Source: Comamonadaceae bacterium
GTDB lineage: Bacteria > Pseudomonadota > Gammaproteobacteria > Burkholderiales > Burkholderiaceae_C
Reading direction: 5' to 3'
Length of the DNA: 63,555 nt
NCBI GenBank assembly: GCA_947450695.1
Contig: CANFWV010000011.1
Coordinates: 1 to 63,555, forward strand
Position 1 is the stretch's first letter, and each line of letters opens with the position of its first letter. Shown piece after piece: positions 25,425 through 34,513 of this stretch. Below the pieces are notes generated by a model. That model worked only from the letters and a program-made list of their open reading frames with translations, was not told where the DNA came from and made no database searches. Position numbers and translations under genes: made by a program.

Positions 25425-25791
25425 CGCTGATCCTTTTTTTCAGGTTAGGCGTCGGTACAACCACGCAACTTTCACCTTGGCAGCATTGCTCCGTCAAGTA
25501 AGCGAGCAAGGCGTTCATGCGCGCAAATTCGGCCCGGTAAATGAGGTTGCGGCCGCGTGCTTCGCTGCTCACCAAACCCGCGTGCGAGAGTTCCTTCAGG
25601 TGAAAGGAGAGGGCGCTTGGCGTCATTCCCAGTTGCTCCGCAATGATGCCCGGTGTTAGTCCCTCCGGCCCGGCCACGACCAAGGCGCGGAATGTCCGCA
25701 GGCGTTGTGCCTGCGCCAGTGCCGCCAGAGATTTCACAGCCAAGTCTTCGTCAAGGACGTCGACAGGCACCAGCAAGTGTGATTTTTTCAT
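25411..25791 (-). CDS. arsR: Arsenite-responsive repressor ArsR
   Basis: A 126-residue winged-helix repressor of the ArsR/SmtB family. The recognition region is [30 protein letters not shown]. There is no CVC box in the recognition helix. Instead a C-terminal cluster CCQGESC (residues 103-109) supplies three cysteines, as in ArsR types that bind As(III) near the C-terminus. It should repress its own operon with acr3 and the divergent arsH from the dyad at 25794-25809, and possibly gap-arsJ. Confidence 0.93.
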   Translation of the reverse strand: MKKSHLLVPVDVLDEDLAVKSLAALAQAQRLRTFRALVVAGPEGLTPGIIAEQLGMTPSALSFHLKELSHAGLVSSEARGRNLIYRAEFARMNALLAYLTEQCCQGESCVVVPTPNLKKRISDGLV

Positions 25792-25793
25792 GC

Positions 25794-25809
25794 TTCAAAT
25801 ATAATTGAA
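25794..25809. promoter_or_regulatory. Probable ArsR operator between arsR and arsH
   Basis: TTCAA and TTGAA are inverted around six AT bases. The dyad begins three bases upstream of the minus-strand arsR ATG and lies 35 bases upstream of arsH. A second TTGAAA follows at 25813-25818. The position between divergent ars genes supports an ArsR site. Confidence 0.65.
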
Positions 25810-25843
25810 AGGTTGAAACCACACAAGTTGCATAAGGCTAGCC

Positions 25844-26584
25844 ATGAACAACCTGAAGACACTGAGATCGCTAGAGCAGTCGCCGGTTGACCTGGTGCAT
25901 TTCGTCAAACCTGTGTTGAATTTGAACGGTGCTGGTGCGCCCGGTGTGGCCGCTCATCCACCCCGCATCCTGCTGCTCTATGGGTCAGTGCGGGAGCGTT
26001 CCTACAGCCGGCTTGCCAGCGAAGAAGCGGCCAGGCTGCTACAGGCGATGGGGGCTGAAACGCGCACTTTTTCGCCCAGCGGTTTGCCGCTGCCAGATGA
26101 CGCGCCAGAGTCGCACCCCAAAGTGCAAGAGTTGCGCGAGCTCGCCGCCTGGTCCGAAGGCATGGTCTGGTGTTCACCAGAACGGCATGGTGCGATGACC
26201 GGTATTTTGAAGGCACAAATCGACTGGATTCCGTTGAGTGTCGGCGCGGTTCGGCCGACCCAAGGCAAGACGCTGGCTCTGATGCAAGTCTCGGGCGGCT
26301 CGCAATCTTTCAACGCGCTGAACCAAATGCGTGTGCTCGGACGCTGGATGCGCATGCTGACGATTCCCAATCAATCGTCCATTGCTAAAGCTTTTTTGGA
26401 GTTCGACGAAGACGGTCGCATGAAGCCGTCGGCGTATCACGACCGCGTGGTGGACGTGATGGAGGAACTGCTCAAGTTCACGCTGCTGACGCGCGATGTC
26501 TCCCCTTGGTTAGTGGACCGCTACAGTGAGCGCAAGGAAAGTGCGGCGGCGCTTTCGGCGCGCGTCAACCAAGCGTCGCTGTAG
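25844..26584 (+). CDS. arsH: Organoarsenical oxidase ArsH (NADPH-dependent FMN protein)
   Basis: A 246-residue flavoprotein of the NADPH-dependent FMN reductase fold. The phosphate-binding loop [11 protein letters not shown] and the second flavin motif [20 protein letters not shown] are characteristic of ArsH, which oxidises trivalent organoarsenicals such as methylarsenite. It is divergent from arsR-acr3 and shares the operator between them. A PHO-box-type repeat starts six bases after its stop and belongs to the next gene. Confidence 0.93.
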   Translation: MNNLKTLRSLEQSPVDLVHFVKPVLNLNGAGAPGVAAHPPRILLLYGSVRERSYSRLASEEAARLLQAMGAETRTFSPSGLPLPDDAPESHPKVQELRELAAWSEGMVWCSPERHGAMTGILKAQIDWIPLSVGAVRPTQGKTLALMQVSGGSQSFNALNQMRVLGRWMRMLTIPNQSSIAKAFLEFDEDGRMKPSAYHDRVVDVMEELLKFTLLTRDVSPWLVDRYSERKESAAALSARVNQASL

Positions 26585-26589
26585 ATTGA

Positions 26590-26607
26590 TGTCATCAAAT
26601 TGTCATG
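26590..26607 (+). promoter_or_regulatory. PHO box upstream of the OlsB-like gene
   Basis: ATGTCAT and TTGTCAT, 11 bp apart with a CAAA spacer: one of the best matches in the window to the PHO consensus. It lies about 270 bases before the acyltransferase ATG and 45 bases before a small open frame at 26652. Confidence 0.72.
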
Positions 26608-26651
26608 ATCTCGACATGAACGCGTCACGCTGAAACGCCAAACTTCAGGGC

Positions 26652-26867
26652 ATGAAACAAGATGCCTTAGAAGTTCAGATGTGCCAATTAGCCGAGCAGA
26701 ACAGCTCGTGCTCTTTTCAAACCAATATCCTCCGGATTTTGCATTGCACTGCCCAGGCCATGGCCAATGGGCCGGGTGGTCTGCATTTTGTCCCGGGCGC
26801 CAAGCCTTGGCTTGAAGGTTTGACCTTGTTTCCCCGCCAGTATGCAACCTCCACGACAACTCTTTAG
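26652..26867 (+). CDS. Possible small protein in the olsB leader
   Basis: An open frame of 71 codons fills the space between the PHO box and the OlsB-like gene and stops nine bases before that gene's ATG. It has two or three Cys residues and no signal or membrane segment. The ribosome site in front is poor. It may be only an untranslated leader; I list it because its place immediately downstream of a good PHO box would make it phosphate-regulated if it is real. Confidence 0.25.
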   Translation: MKQDALEVQMCQLAEQNSSCSFQTNILRILHCTAQAMANGPGGLHFVPGAKPWLEGLTLFPRQYATSTTTL

Positions 26868-26876
26868 GAAACGGAC

Positions 26877-27722
26877 ATGAAAGAACTGCCTAACCCCACC
26901 TTTTCCCTGTCGCCGGTCGAGTTGCCACGGGGGTTACTTCATCCAAGCTCTCAAACAATCCCTGCGTCCGTTGATGTCAAGCCTGCGCCAACCAAAATTC
27001 AGGTCAGCTGGGCTCGGCACCAAGACGAAGTCCGAGAGGCGCAGCGTCTGAGGTATCAGGTCTTTGCCGTGGAAATGGGCGCGCGTTTAGTCTGCAAGAT
27101 CCCGGGCCATGACATGGACTTGTTTGACGACTATTGCGAACACCTGTTGGTGCGTGACGAGGTCACGCAAGAAGTCATTGGCACTTACCGGGCGTTGACA
27201 CCAACCCAGGCCAAGCGCGCTGGCAGCACTTACAGCGACCTTGAATTTGACCTGACCCGCTTGCGCACACTGCGCAGCCGCATGGTTGAGCTGGGTCGCA
27301 GTTGCGTTCATGCTGAGCATCGACAAGGTGCGGTCATCATGGCTTTGTGGGGCGCGCTGGCACAGTTCATGTCGCGCAACCAGCTTGACACCATGATCGG
27401 TTGCGCCAGCATTCCGATGCAGCACAGCGGCACGCCGAGTGGCCATGCGGCAGCCAGCATTTGGCGACAACTCCGTGAAACTCATCTGGCGGCGATTGAC
27501 TGGCATGTCACTCCGCGTCTGGCTTTGCCTGTAGACCAATTGGACAACTCGTTAACCGTGGAGCCACCGGCCCTCATTCGGGGCTACTTGCGACTCGGGG
27601 CCAAGGTCTTGGGTGCACCCGCCTGGGACCCTGATTTCAACTCAGCCGATTTGCCGATGATGATGCGCATTTCAGACCTCCCTTTGCGCTATCGCAAGCA
27701 CTTTGAAACGGTCGCTCATTAA
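26877..27722 (+). CDS. olsB: OlsB-like N-acyltransferase (acyl-ornithine type, GNAT fold)
   Basis: A 281-residue protein of the Acetyltransf_5/OlsB family, which transfers a 3-hydroxyacyl chain from ACP to the alpha-amino group of ornithine, the first step to phosphorus-free ornithine lipids. Typical stretches are EAQRLRYQVFAVEMGARL, EVIGTYRAL and MVELGRSCVHAEHRQGAVIMALWGAL. It starts with ATG at 26877 after an AGGAAAC ribosome site. There is no olsA beside it; the second acylation would need a gene elsewhere. A strong PHO box in the leader fits the known induction of ornithine lipids under phosphate limitation. Confidence 0.85.
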   Translation: MKELPNPTFSLSPVELPRGLLHPSSQTIPASVDVKPAPTKIQVSWARHQDEVREAQRLRYQVFAVEMGARLVCKIPGHDMDLFDDYCEHLLVRDEVTQEVIGTYRALTPTQAKRAGSTYSDLEFDLTRLRTLRSRMVELGRSCVHAEHRQGAVIMALWGALAQFMSRNQLDTMIGCASIPMQHSGTPSGHAAASIWRQLRETHLAAIDWHVTPRLALPVDQLDNSLTVEPPALIRGYLRLGAKVLGAPAWDPDFNSADLPMMMRISDLPLRYRKHFETVAH

Positions 27723-27724
27723 AC

Positions 27725-27753
27725 TTTTCACAGTTTTGTCACATGGCTGTCAC
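27725..27753 (+). promoter_or_regulatory. Triple PHO box upstream of ppk
   Basis: Three 7-mers in 11-bp phase: TTTTCAC, TTGTCAC and CTGTCAC. The last two are near-perfect. It starts just after the OlsB-like gene stop and is about 85 bases before the ppk ATG. Confidence 0.75.
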
Positions 27754-27838
27754 GGAGCGATTCCAAAATAGCTGCAGAACTCAGCTGTAACTTTGTTCCT
27801 GATCTCGATCCCCATGTCGAACTTACGGGCGTACCCTC

Positions 27839-30055
27839 ATGTCTCTTCGCAACGACCACACTGATGTGATAAATGATCCGGATGCATTGAGCATCAAATT
27901 TTTGAACCGCGACGGCAGTATCTTGGCCTTCAATGACCGGGTGCTTGATTTGGCGACCCGACCGGAAGTACCGCTGCTGGAGCGCTTGCGTTTCCTGTGC
28001 ATCGTCTCGTCTAATTTGGACGAATTTTTTGAAGTACGCGCTGCACCACACCTTGCGTCGGTCACTGTGCAGGGTGCGGGTGAATCCGAAGCCGCCCATG
28101 TTTTCAGGGCCTTGTCTGCCAGTGCCCACGACATCGTGGCACGCCAGTACCAGCTGTTCAATGAAACCTTGATGCCCGAGTTTGCGCGGCACGGTATTCA
28201 CCTGCTGTCACAGGGCGAGCGCGACACGGCACAGAGGCGTTGGGTCAAAGCTTATTTCCTGCGTGAGGTTCGGCCCTTGCTGATTCCGGTGAGTCTCGAT
28301 CCGTCTCATCCGTTTCCCATGGTGGCCAACAAGTCGCTCAACTTCATTGTTCGCTTGGCGGGCAAAGATGCCTTCGGTCGCGAAAACGAGATCGCCATCG
28401 TTAAGGTGCCGAGGGTGTTGCCGCGTGTGATTCAGATACCCGCCAAAAATGCAGATGGGAAGTCTCTGTTCGTGTCGTTGTCGAGTGTGGTTCGCGCCCA
28501 TATTGCTGACTTGTTTCCAGGCCGCGATGTGTTGCAGTTCTCGCAGTTCCGGGTGACCCGGCATTCCGATCTGGCTGTCGATGAAGACGATGTGTTGAAC
28601 CTGCGCACTGCGCTGCGCGCTGGTCTGGAGCAGCGCCACTACGGACAGGCTGTCCGTTTGGAAATTTCGTCGGGCTGTTCGGACCATCTATCCAACTTTT
28701 TGCAGCAACAATTTCAGTTGCCACCAGAGGCTATTTTTCGCGTCAATGGCCCTGTGAACTTGGTGCGTTTAACGCAGATGGTCGACCTGATCAATGCGCC
28801 TGAACTGCTTTTTAAACCCTACAAAGCATCGTATCCGCAGCAGTTGATGGCTTCTGAGTCTTTGTTTGAAAAAATCAAACAAGGGGATGTCTGCATCCAT
28901 CAGCCGTTTGAAAGTTTTGACGGTGTGTTAGCGTTTCTGCGTGAGGCCGTGAACGATCCGCAGGTGCTGGCCATCAAGCAGACGATTTATCGCACCGGCA
29001 CAGATTCAGAACTGATGGTCTTGCTGCGCGAGGCGGTTCGGCGTGGCAAAGAGGTGACGGTGGTGGTGGAATTGAAAGCTCGCTTTGACGAAGAGGCCAA
29101 TATTAATTGGGCTGAGATGTTGGAGTCGATTGGTGCGCAGGTTCTCTACGGTGTGGTGGGCCTTAAAACGCATGCCAAGATGTTGCTGGTGACGCGCCGT
29201 GAAGGCAAGCAACTCAAGCGCTATGCGCATTTGTCAACTGGCAACTACAACCCCAAAACAGCGCGGCTTTACACCGACGTGAGTTACCTCACAGCGAACC
29301 CCTTGCTGACGCTGGACGTCGAAAATATTTTTTTCCATCTGGCCAGCCAAAGTCGTCTGCCAAGGTTGCGTCAGTTGGTCCTGGCGCCAGTGCAACTGCA
29401 CCGGAAAATGGTCGAGTTGATCGAGGCCTTGGGCACGGCGGCCGCCAGTGGCGCAGACACCCGATTGATCGCCAAGATGAACGCGCTGACTGATGAAGGC
29501 CTGATGCGGGCATTGATCAAGGCCGGACAGCAGGGCGTGAAAATTGATTTGATCGTGCGCGGTGCGTGCATGTTGCCGGCGCAGGTGCCGGGGCTTACCG
29601 AAAATATTCGGGTGCGCTCGGTGATTGGTCGCTTTCTTGAACATGCCCGAGTTTTCTACTTCCGTTCGGGCGATGAGGAAACACTGTACTTGTCCAGTGC
29701 AGACTGGATGAATCGCAACATGTTTGGCCGTATTGAACTGGCTTGGCCGGTGACCGATCCGGTGATCCGCCAACGCATCATTGACGAATGTCTGGTTGCT
29801 TATCTGCACGACACCCAAGACGCTTGGGACTTGCATGCTGACGGTACTTACAAACGCACGGCCTTGCAACCGCGCAGCCGAAAGCAGAGTGCACAAGTCG
29901 CGCTGATGGCACGTTACTCGAGTGAACCTAAAACGGTGCCCATCAAGGTTTCAAAACCTCGCCCAAAGACCATCACGTCCAAAGTCTTGAAGAGCACCAA
30001 GCCCGTTAAATTGGTGAAGCCCACCAAAAGTCTGAAGCCCGTAGTGAGCAACTGA
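27839..30055 (+). CDS. ppk: Polyphosphate kinase 1 with basic C-terminal tail
   Basis: A 738-residue PPK1, which polymerises ATP gamma-phosphate into polyphosphate. The N domain begins FLNRDGSILAFNDRVLDLA and has SSNLDEFFEVR. The catalytic region has the autophosphorylated His in RYAHLSTGNYN and the second His region near EHARVFYFRSG. E. coli PPK is 688 residues; here the last ~45 residues are a Lys/Pro/Ser/Thr-rich tail with repeated KPxK units, which looks disordered and could bind polyphosphate. The gene is followed after two bases by sixA and is preceded by a triple PHO box. Confidence 0.95.
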   Translation: MSLRNDHTDVINDPDALSIKFLNRDGSILAFNDRVLDLATRPEVPLLERLRFLCIVSSNLDEFFEVRAAPHLASVTVQGAGESEAAHVFRALSASAHDIVARQYQLFNETLMPEFARHGIHLLSQGERDTAQRRWVKAYFLREVRPLLIPVSLDPSHPFPMVANKSLNFIVRLAGKDAFGRENEIAIVKVPRVLPRVIQIPAKNADGKSLFVSLSSVVRAHIADLFPGRDVLQFSQFRVTRHSDLAVDEDDVLNLRTALRAGLEQRHYGQAVRLEISSGCSDHLSNFLQQQFQLPPEAIFRVNGPVNLVRLTQMVDLINAPELLFKPYKASYPQQLMASESLFEKIKQGDVCIHQPFESFDGVLAFLREAVNDPQVLAIKQTIYRTGTDSELMVLLREAVRRGKEVTVVVELKARFDEEANINWAEMLESIGAQVLYGVVGLKTHAKMLLVTRREGKQLKRYAHLSTGNYNPKTARLYTDVSYLTANPLLTLDVENIFFHLASQSRLPRLRQLVLAPVQLHRKMVELIEALGTAAASGADTRLIAKMNALTDEGLMRALIKAGQQGVKIDLIVRGACMLPAQVPGLTENIRVRSVIGRFLEHARVFYFRSGDEETLYLSSADWMNRNMFGRIELAWPVTDPVIRQRIIDECLVAYLHDTQDAWDLHADGTYKRTALQPRSRKQSAQVALMARYSSEPKTVPIKVSKPRPKTITSKVLKSTKPVKLVKPTKSLKPVVSN

Positions 30056-30057
30056 GC

Positions 30058-30552
30058 ATGGATTTAATCCTCTGGCGACATGCTGACGCAGAAGACGGGC
30101 CTGACTTCGGTCCGTCCTCAGTTGGTTCACCCAGTGTGGCCGATGCTGACCTGCATCGCTGCCTCTCAGCCCGCGGTCACAAGCAAGCCAGCCGCATGGC
30201 CAAGTGGCTAGACCGCACCTTGACCAACAGCGCGCGTATTCTGGTCAGTCCGGCCATGCGTTGTGAGCAGACTGTTGTGCCTTTGGGGCGTAAGTACAAG
30301 ACCTGCCCTGAACTGGCCCCTTGGGGCTCGGTTGACGATTTATTGGCCTTGGTGCAGTGGCCACTCGGGAAGCTGCCGGTGTTGGTGGTGGGTCACCAAC
30401 CCACACTCGGGCAGGTCGTGACGCACCTGCTGGGTGTCGAGGGTGATGAGCTCTCTTTTCGCAAGGGCGCCATCTGGTGGCTGCGCAGCCGGGAACGTGA
30501 CGGGAAAATTCAAACCGTCGTGGTGACGGTGCAGTCGCCCGAATTCCTTTAA
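30058..30552 (+). CDS. sixA: Phosphohistidine phosphatase SixA
   Basis: A 164-residue histidine phosphatase superfamily member. The RHG-type motif is WRHADAED with catalytic His8, and the second His is in VVGHQPTLG. SixA removes phosphate from histidine in phosphotransfer proteins. Its ATG follows the ppk stop by two bases, so it is made with PPK. Because PPK works through phosphohistidine, an effect on PPK or on the Pho relay is conceivable but unproven. Confidence 0.9.
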   Translation: MDLILWRHADAEDGPDFGPSSVGSPSVADADLHRCLSARGHKQASRMAKWLDRTLTNSARILVSPAMRCEQTVVPLGRKYKTCPELAPWGSVDDLLALVQWPLGKLPVLVVGHQPTLGQVVTHLLGVEGDELSFRKGAIWWLRSRERDGKIQTVVVTVQSPEFL

Positions 30553-30558
30553 CGGCCT

Positions 30559-30984
30559 TTAGATGGCGGACGAAGGACGGCCAGTCTTGATGGTCGGCAC
30601 AGCGTTCAGGGCGCTCAAGAAATTCGCATCCGACATGGCCGCCAAGGCCTTGATACCAGCGCGCAGGAGTTCGCTTTTCTTGGCCGCGCGCGAGAGTTTT
30701 CCGGCACGCTCTTTCAATGTTTCAATCACCACGTATTCAGTTTTTGGAATGGTAAAGCTGTCACGAATCAATTTTGGTTTTTTAACCTTTTCAGCTTTCA
30801 CTTCCTTGGCAACGACCACCTTGGTCGTCGGCTTAGGGGTTGCCGCACGGGTCACTGGTTTCACTGGGGCCGCCACTGGTTTTTTAGGCAAGGCCTTGCT
30901 GGTCAGGCGCTTTGCGGTGACGGGTGCCGCCGGCTTGGCAATGACTTTGGTTGAAACGGTAGGGGACTTTTTGAGCGTAGCCAT
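30559..30984 (-). CDS. Lysine/proline-rich histone H1-like protein of unknown function
   Basis: A 141-residue basic protein. Residues 1-75 are low complexity with many K-P, A-P and T-K units, as in bacterial H1-like proteins. The C-terminal ~65 residues look folded: RDSFTIPKTEYVVIETLKERAGKLSRAAKKSELLRAGIKALAAMSDANFLSALNAV, a helix-turn-helix or ribbon-helix-like pattern. It lies tail to tail with sixA, six bases apart. The composition resembles PPK's own tail, so polyphosphate or nucleoid binding are the leading guesses. I know related short proteins beside ppk/ppx in Burkholderiales but not their function. Confidence 0.75.
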   Translation of the reverse strand: MATLKKSPTVSTKVIAKPAAPVTAKRLTSKALPKKPVAAPVKPVTRAATPKPTTKVVVAKEVKAEKVKKPKLIRDSFTIPKTEYVVIETLKERAGKLSRAAKKSELLRAGIKALAAMSDANFLSALNAVPTIKTGRPSSAI

Positions 30985-31078
30985 GAGCAGTTCCTTTGAA
31001 ATTGAATAAAGGGTGTTAACGATTTATACAGTTTACATGGTTTAAATCTGTCGTGGCAAGTCCTCGCTTCACGCGACG

Positions 31079-32566
31079 TCAAGCGTCTTTTAAGGTCAGC
31101 GAACAGAGCGTTTTTTCCCAAGCCAGCACTTCTTCCCTCAGCAGATAAGCCGACTGTGGAAAAGCCTCCGCCCAACCGGCACGGCACAGCAATGAAAACT
31201 GGTTGCCGTCCAGGGTCAGTCGCAAGCCTTTCAGATCCGGTTCGCGCCTGGCGTGGCAAAAAATGACGGCCAACCGCAAGGCCAAGAGCTGTTGCACAAA
31301 AACACTGTCGTTGAAGTCGGCGTCGAGCTTGCGAAGCTTGCCACGATGGCCCAGTACCAAGAGGCTGAGCCGATGCAATTCGGGCAACGCAAAGCCTGGC
31401 GCGTCGGCATTGTGCAAAATATAAGCGCCATGTTTATGCGGCTCATTGTGCGAAATATGGCTGCCGATTTCGTGCAACTGCGCTGCCCAGTCGATTTTTT
31501 GCTGGAAGCGCTCAAGCTCTTCGACAGACCCTTGATGCGTCATGGCCAGCAAGCCGGTGGCAATCCGGCTGACACGCTCGGCATGGGCCAAGTCGACATG
31601 GAACTTACGTGTCAGCCCACGCACCGTGCGAGAGCGCAAGTCGGTTTGTGTCTCCTCGCGGTCCAGCAAGTCGTACAACGCGCCATGGCGCAAGGCCCCT
31701 TGAGCGGTGTGCAGGGTGTCGATGTCGAGCAAGTCAAAGATGGCCCGCAACACGCTGACGCCACCACCGATCACCGCCCGGCGGTCATCCTTCAGGCCTT
31801 CCATTTTCAAACGGTCAGCGCTTTGGGCTTTGATCAAACGCTCTAACAGCCAGTCGAGCCCATCGCGGGTGACAACGTCAGCCGGCCAGCCAGCGGCAGC
31901 CAAGACATCGCTGACGGCGCCGACCGTGCCAGACGAGCCATAAGCGGTGTCCCACTGTGGACTGCCGAAGGTTTGTATGGCTTCGTCTAAGACGGCTTTG
32001 GCCGCAATCTCTGCGCTGTTGAAAGCGCGGGCGCTGAGCACGCCATCAGGGAAATACTTCATGGACCAGGCCACGCTGCCGACGCGCCAAGACTCCATGT
32101 TTTTGGCGTCTAGCCCGCAGCCCAAAATCATTTCCGTGGAGCGACCACCAATGTCGATCACCAGCCTGCGCTCAGGGGATTGCGGCAGCAAATGAGAGAC
32201 GCCTTGGTAAATCAGGCGAGCTTCTTCGCGCCCGGCAATCACGTCAATGGGAAACCCCAAAATCTGATGCGCACGGCTGAGAAATTCGTCCCGATTATTG
32301 GCTTCGCGCAGCGTTTGCGTCGCGACAGCGCGGACTTGATTCTTTTTAAAACCGGCGAGACGTTCACCAAAACGCGCCAGACATTCCCAGCCACGTTGCA
32401 TCGCTTCGGGCGATAAGTTTCGATTGGCATCTAAGCCATTGCCTTGGCGAACAGTCTCTTTGAGGTATTCAGTGTGGTGAATCTGGCCGTCATCAAAGCG
32501 GCCAATTTCCAGTCTAAAGCTGTTGGACCCTAAGTCAACAGCCGCAAGTCGCGTTCCGTTTTGCAT
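31079..32566 (-). CDS. ppx: Exopolyphosphatase Ppx/GppA
   Basis: A 495-residue member of the ASKHA-fold Ppx/GppA family, which releases phosphate from polyphosphate ends and may hydrolyse pppGpp. The first phosphate loop is AAVDLGSNSFRLEIGR, the second is VIDIGGRSTEMI, and the catalytic Glu lies in GREEARLIYQGV. A C-terminal HD-like domain is present (LHEIGSHISHNEPHKHGAYIL). It is 38 bases after the HlyIII-like gene on the same strand and is probably the last gene of the gap-arsJ-hlyIII-ppx unit. Confidence 0.93.
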   Translation of the reverse strand: MQNGTRLAAVDLGSNSFRLEIGRFDDGQIHHTEYLKETVRQGNGLDANRNLSPEAMQRGWECLARFGERLAGFKKNQVRAVATQTLREANNRDEFLSRAHQILGFPIDVIAGREEARLIYQGVSHLLPQSPERRLVIDIGGRSTEMILGCGLDAKNMESWRVGSVAWSMKYFPDGVLSARAFNSAEIAAKAVLDEAIQTFGSPQWDTAYGSSGTVGAVSDVLAAAGWPADVVTRDGLDWLLERLIKAQSADRLKMEGLKDDRRAVIGGGVSVLRAIFDLLDIDTLHTAQGALRHGALYDLLDREETQTDLRSRTVRGLTRKFHVDLAHAERVSRIATGLLAMTHQGSVEELERFQQKIDWAAQLHEIGSHISHNEPHKHGAYILHNADAPGFALPELHRLSLLVLGHRGKLRKLDADFNDSVFVQQLLALRLAVIFCHARREPDLKGLRLTLDGNQFSLLCRAGWAEAFPQSAYLLREEVLAWEKTLCSLTLKDA

Positions 32567-32604
32567 AATCTTCTAGTCGTTAATGCGCGCGAGCATAGCA
32601 CCCG

Positions 32605-33258
32605 TCAAGCGACATAACCCATCACTGCAAAGAAGTGGCAACTTGTTCCCGCAGCGACAAAGCCGTGCCAGACCGTGTGGGCGTAGCGCAGCTTGGAGTC
32701 GAGCACAAAAAAGACTACGCCTACGGTGTAAGCCAACCCGCCGGCGACCAGCAGGTTGAAGATCGGGAGCGACACACGCTCAACAATGGGCACGGCCGCC
32801 ACCAGCACCAGCCAGCCCATCGCTAAGTAAAGCCCGGTTGATAGCCAAGACGTCTCCAAGAGGTCAATGACCTTCAACGTGGCCCCGACCAACGCCATCG
32901 CCCACACCAGCCCGAGCATCAGCCAGTCGCGTGAGCCATCCATCGCGCCGAGTGCAAAGGGCGTGTAGCTGCCCGCAATAAAAAAGTAAATAGCGCCATG
33001 GTCCAACTTCAAAAAAACAGTCTTGGCGCGGCCTTCAGGGAGGGCGTGGTAAAGCGTCGAGGTGAAGTACAAAAACACCATCGTCAGAGCAAAGACCAAT
33101 GCACCGACAAAGTTGGCGTGGCTGGCGTAAGCGGCGTTGCCGGGAGGGCTGGAGGCCAGCATGAGAAACGGCACGGCTACGATCGCGGCCAGCAAGGCAG
33201 CGCCGTGGCTCACACTGTTGGCGAGCTCTTCACGCAGAGTTTGAGAACGCATGCTCAT
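32605..33258 (-). CDS. Hemolysin III family (PAQR-like) membrane protein
   Basis: A 217-residue seven-helix protein of the HlyIII/YqfA/PAQR family. The family's His and Ser/Asp residues of the metal site are visible: EELANSVSHGAALLAA, STLYHALPEGRAKTVFLKLDHGAIYFFIAGSYTPFA and YAHTVWHGFVAAGTSCHF. Its molecular function in bacteria is not settled; membrane-lipid homeostasis has been proposed for relatives. The start overlaps the arsJ stop by four bases, so it is translated with the arsenate-handling genes. Confidence 0.88.
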   Translation of the reverse strand: MSMRSQTLREELANSVSHGAALLAAIVAVPFLMLASSPPGNAAYASHANFVGALVFALTMVFLYFTSTLYHALPEGRAKTVFLKLDHGAIYFFIAGSYTPFALGAMDGSRDWLMLGLVWAMALVGATLKVIDLLETSWLSTGLYLAMGWLVLVAAVPIVERVSLPIFNLLVAGGLAYTVGVVFFVLDSKLRYAHTVWHGFVAAGTSCHFFAVMGYVA

Positions 33259-34508
33259 GGATGAGTTGGCATCAGCGAAGAATTTTCAGTCCGGGCCGTC
33301 GGCAAGGCCAGTGTCACCAGCCAGCAAACGACGAGCATGAGCGCAGAGCCAATGAGCGGGTAAAGCAGGCCACCCCAGAGGTATAAAAGCCCCGACAGCA
33401 AGGTGCCGCAGAAACGCCCTAGCGCATTGGCTGCGTAATAAAAGCCGACATCTTCCGCGGCTTTTTCACTGCCGGCATACGCCAAGATCAAGTAAGAGTG
33501 CACGGACGAGTTAATGGCAAAGGCGACGCCGAACAGACCCAGCCCGCCCACCACGACCCATTCAAGATGGGTCACCTGTAGATAAACAGCGACGGCCAGC
33601 ACGATCGGCACAACGGCCAAGATGGCTGACCAAGTGCGCGCGGCGGGCACTTCATGGCTGAGTCCGTCGTCGCTGCGCTTGACGATTTGCGGCGCCAAGG
33701 CTTGCACCAGACCGTAGCCGATGGTCCAGAGGGCCAAAAAGCCGCCGACCATCGTGAAGGTCCAGCCTGATGCGTACAAAAACACCGGCACGCCCACCAC
33801 GAACCAAACGTCGCGCGCACCAAACAGCACCACTCGCGCCGCCGCCAGCAAATTGATGGCCTGGCTTTTGGCAAACAATTCCTTCGCCGACTTCGAGGCT
33901 TTGTTCTTGCCCATCAGGCGCGGCACATAGGTCAACACGCCTACCAGCACCAAGGCCAGTAGCGCCGCCATCGCCCACAGAGCGCCGCTGAAACCGAGCG
34001 AGTCCAGCAGCAGACCGCCCAAGAAAAAGCCCACGCCCTTCATGGCATTTTTGCTACCGGTGAACCAAGCCACCCATTTGAACAACTGGCCAGAGCCCTG
34101 ATCTTTGGCTTGGTCTGCGGTGACCTTGATGGCTGATTTACTGGCCGTCTTGGTCAGGTCCTTGGCAACACCGCAAATGCCTTGTGCGACGACCACCCAC
34201 GCCACGGACATGGCGGCCGTCCATGCCGGGTTCAGCAAGGACAGCAATAAAAACCCAAAGATTTGCGTGCTCAAGCCGACCGCCAACATGCGCGCGATGC
34301 CATAGCGCGTAGCCAGCCAGCCGCCGACCAGATTGGCCGCAACGCCCGCCGCTTCGTACAGCAAAAACAACAAGGCCAGCGTGAAGGACGAATACCCGAG
34401 GCGGTAAAAATGCATCAGCACCAACATGCGCAGCGCGCCGTCGGTGAGCGTGAAGCCCCAGTAGGCGGCCGTGACGATGGCGTAGTTGCGGGTGGCAGTC
34501 GACGTCAT
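33255..34508 (-). CDS. arsJ: Organoarsenical efflux MFS permease ArsJ
   Basis: A 417-residue major facilitator protein that, in known pairs, exports 1-arseno-3-phosphoglycerate made by a partner GAPDH, so clearing arsenate without reducing it. The sequence starts MTSTATRNYAIVTAAYWGFTLTDGALRMLVL, which is typical of ArsJ. The frame is open 18 codons further upstream but overlaps gap, so the ATG at 34508 is preferred. It lies five bases after the gap stop codon. Confidence 0.92.
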   Translation of the reverse strand: MTSTATRNYAIVTAAYWGFTLTDGALRMLVLMHFYRLGYSSFTLALLFLLYEAAGVAANLVGGWLATRYGIARMLAVGLSTQIFGFLLLSLLNPAWTAAMSVAWVVVAQGICGVAKDLTKTASKSAIKVTADQAKDQGSGQLFKWVAWFTGSKNAMKGVGFFLGGLLLDSLGFSGALWAMAALLALVLVGVLTYVPRLMGKNKASKSAKELFAKSQAINLLAAARVVLFGARDVWFVVGVPVFLYASGWTFTMVGGFLALWTIGYGLVQALAPQIVKRSDDGLSHEVPAARTWSAILAVVPIVLAVAVYLQVTHLEWVVVGGLGLFGVAFAINSSVHSYLILAYAGSEKAAEDVGFYYAANALGRFCGTLLSGLLYLWGGLLYPLIGSALMLVVCWLVTLALPTARTENSSLMPTHP

Positions 34509-34513
34509 GGTGC

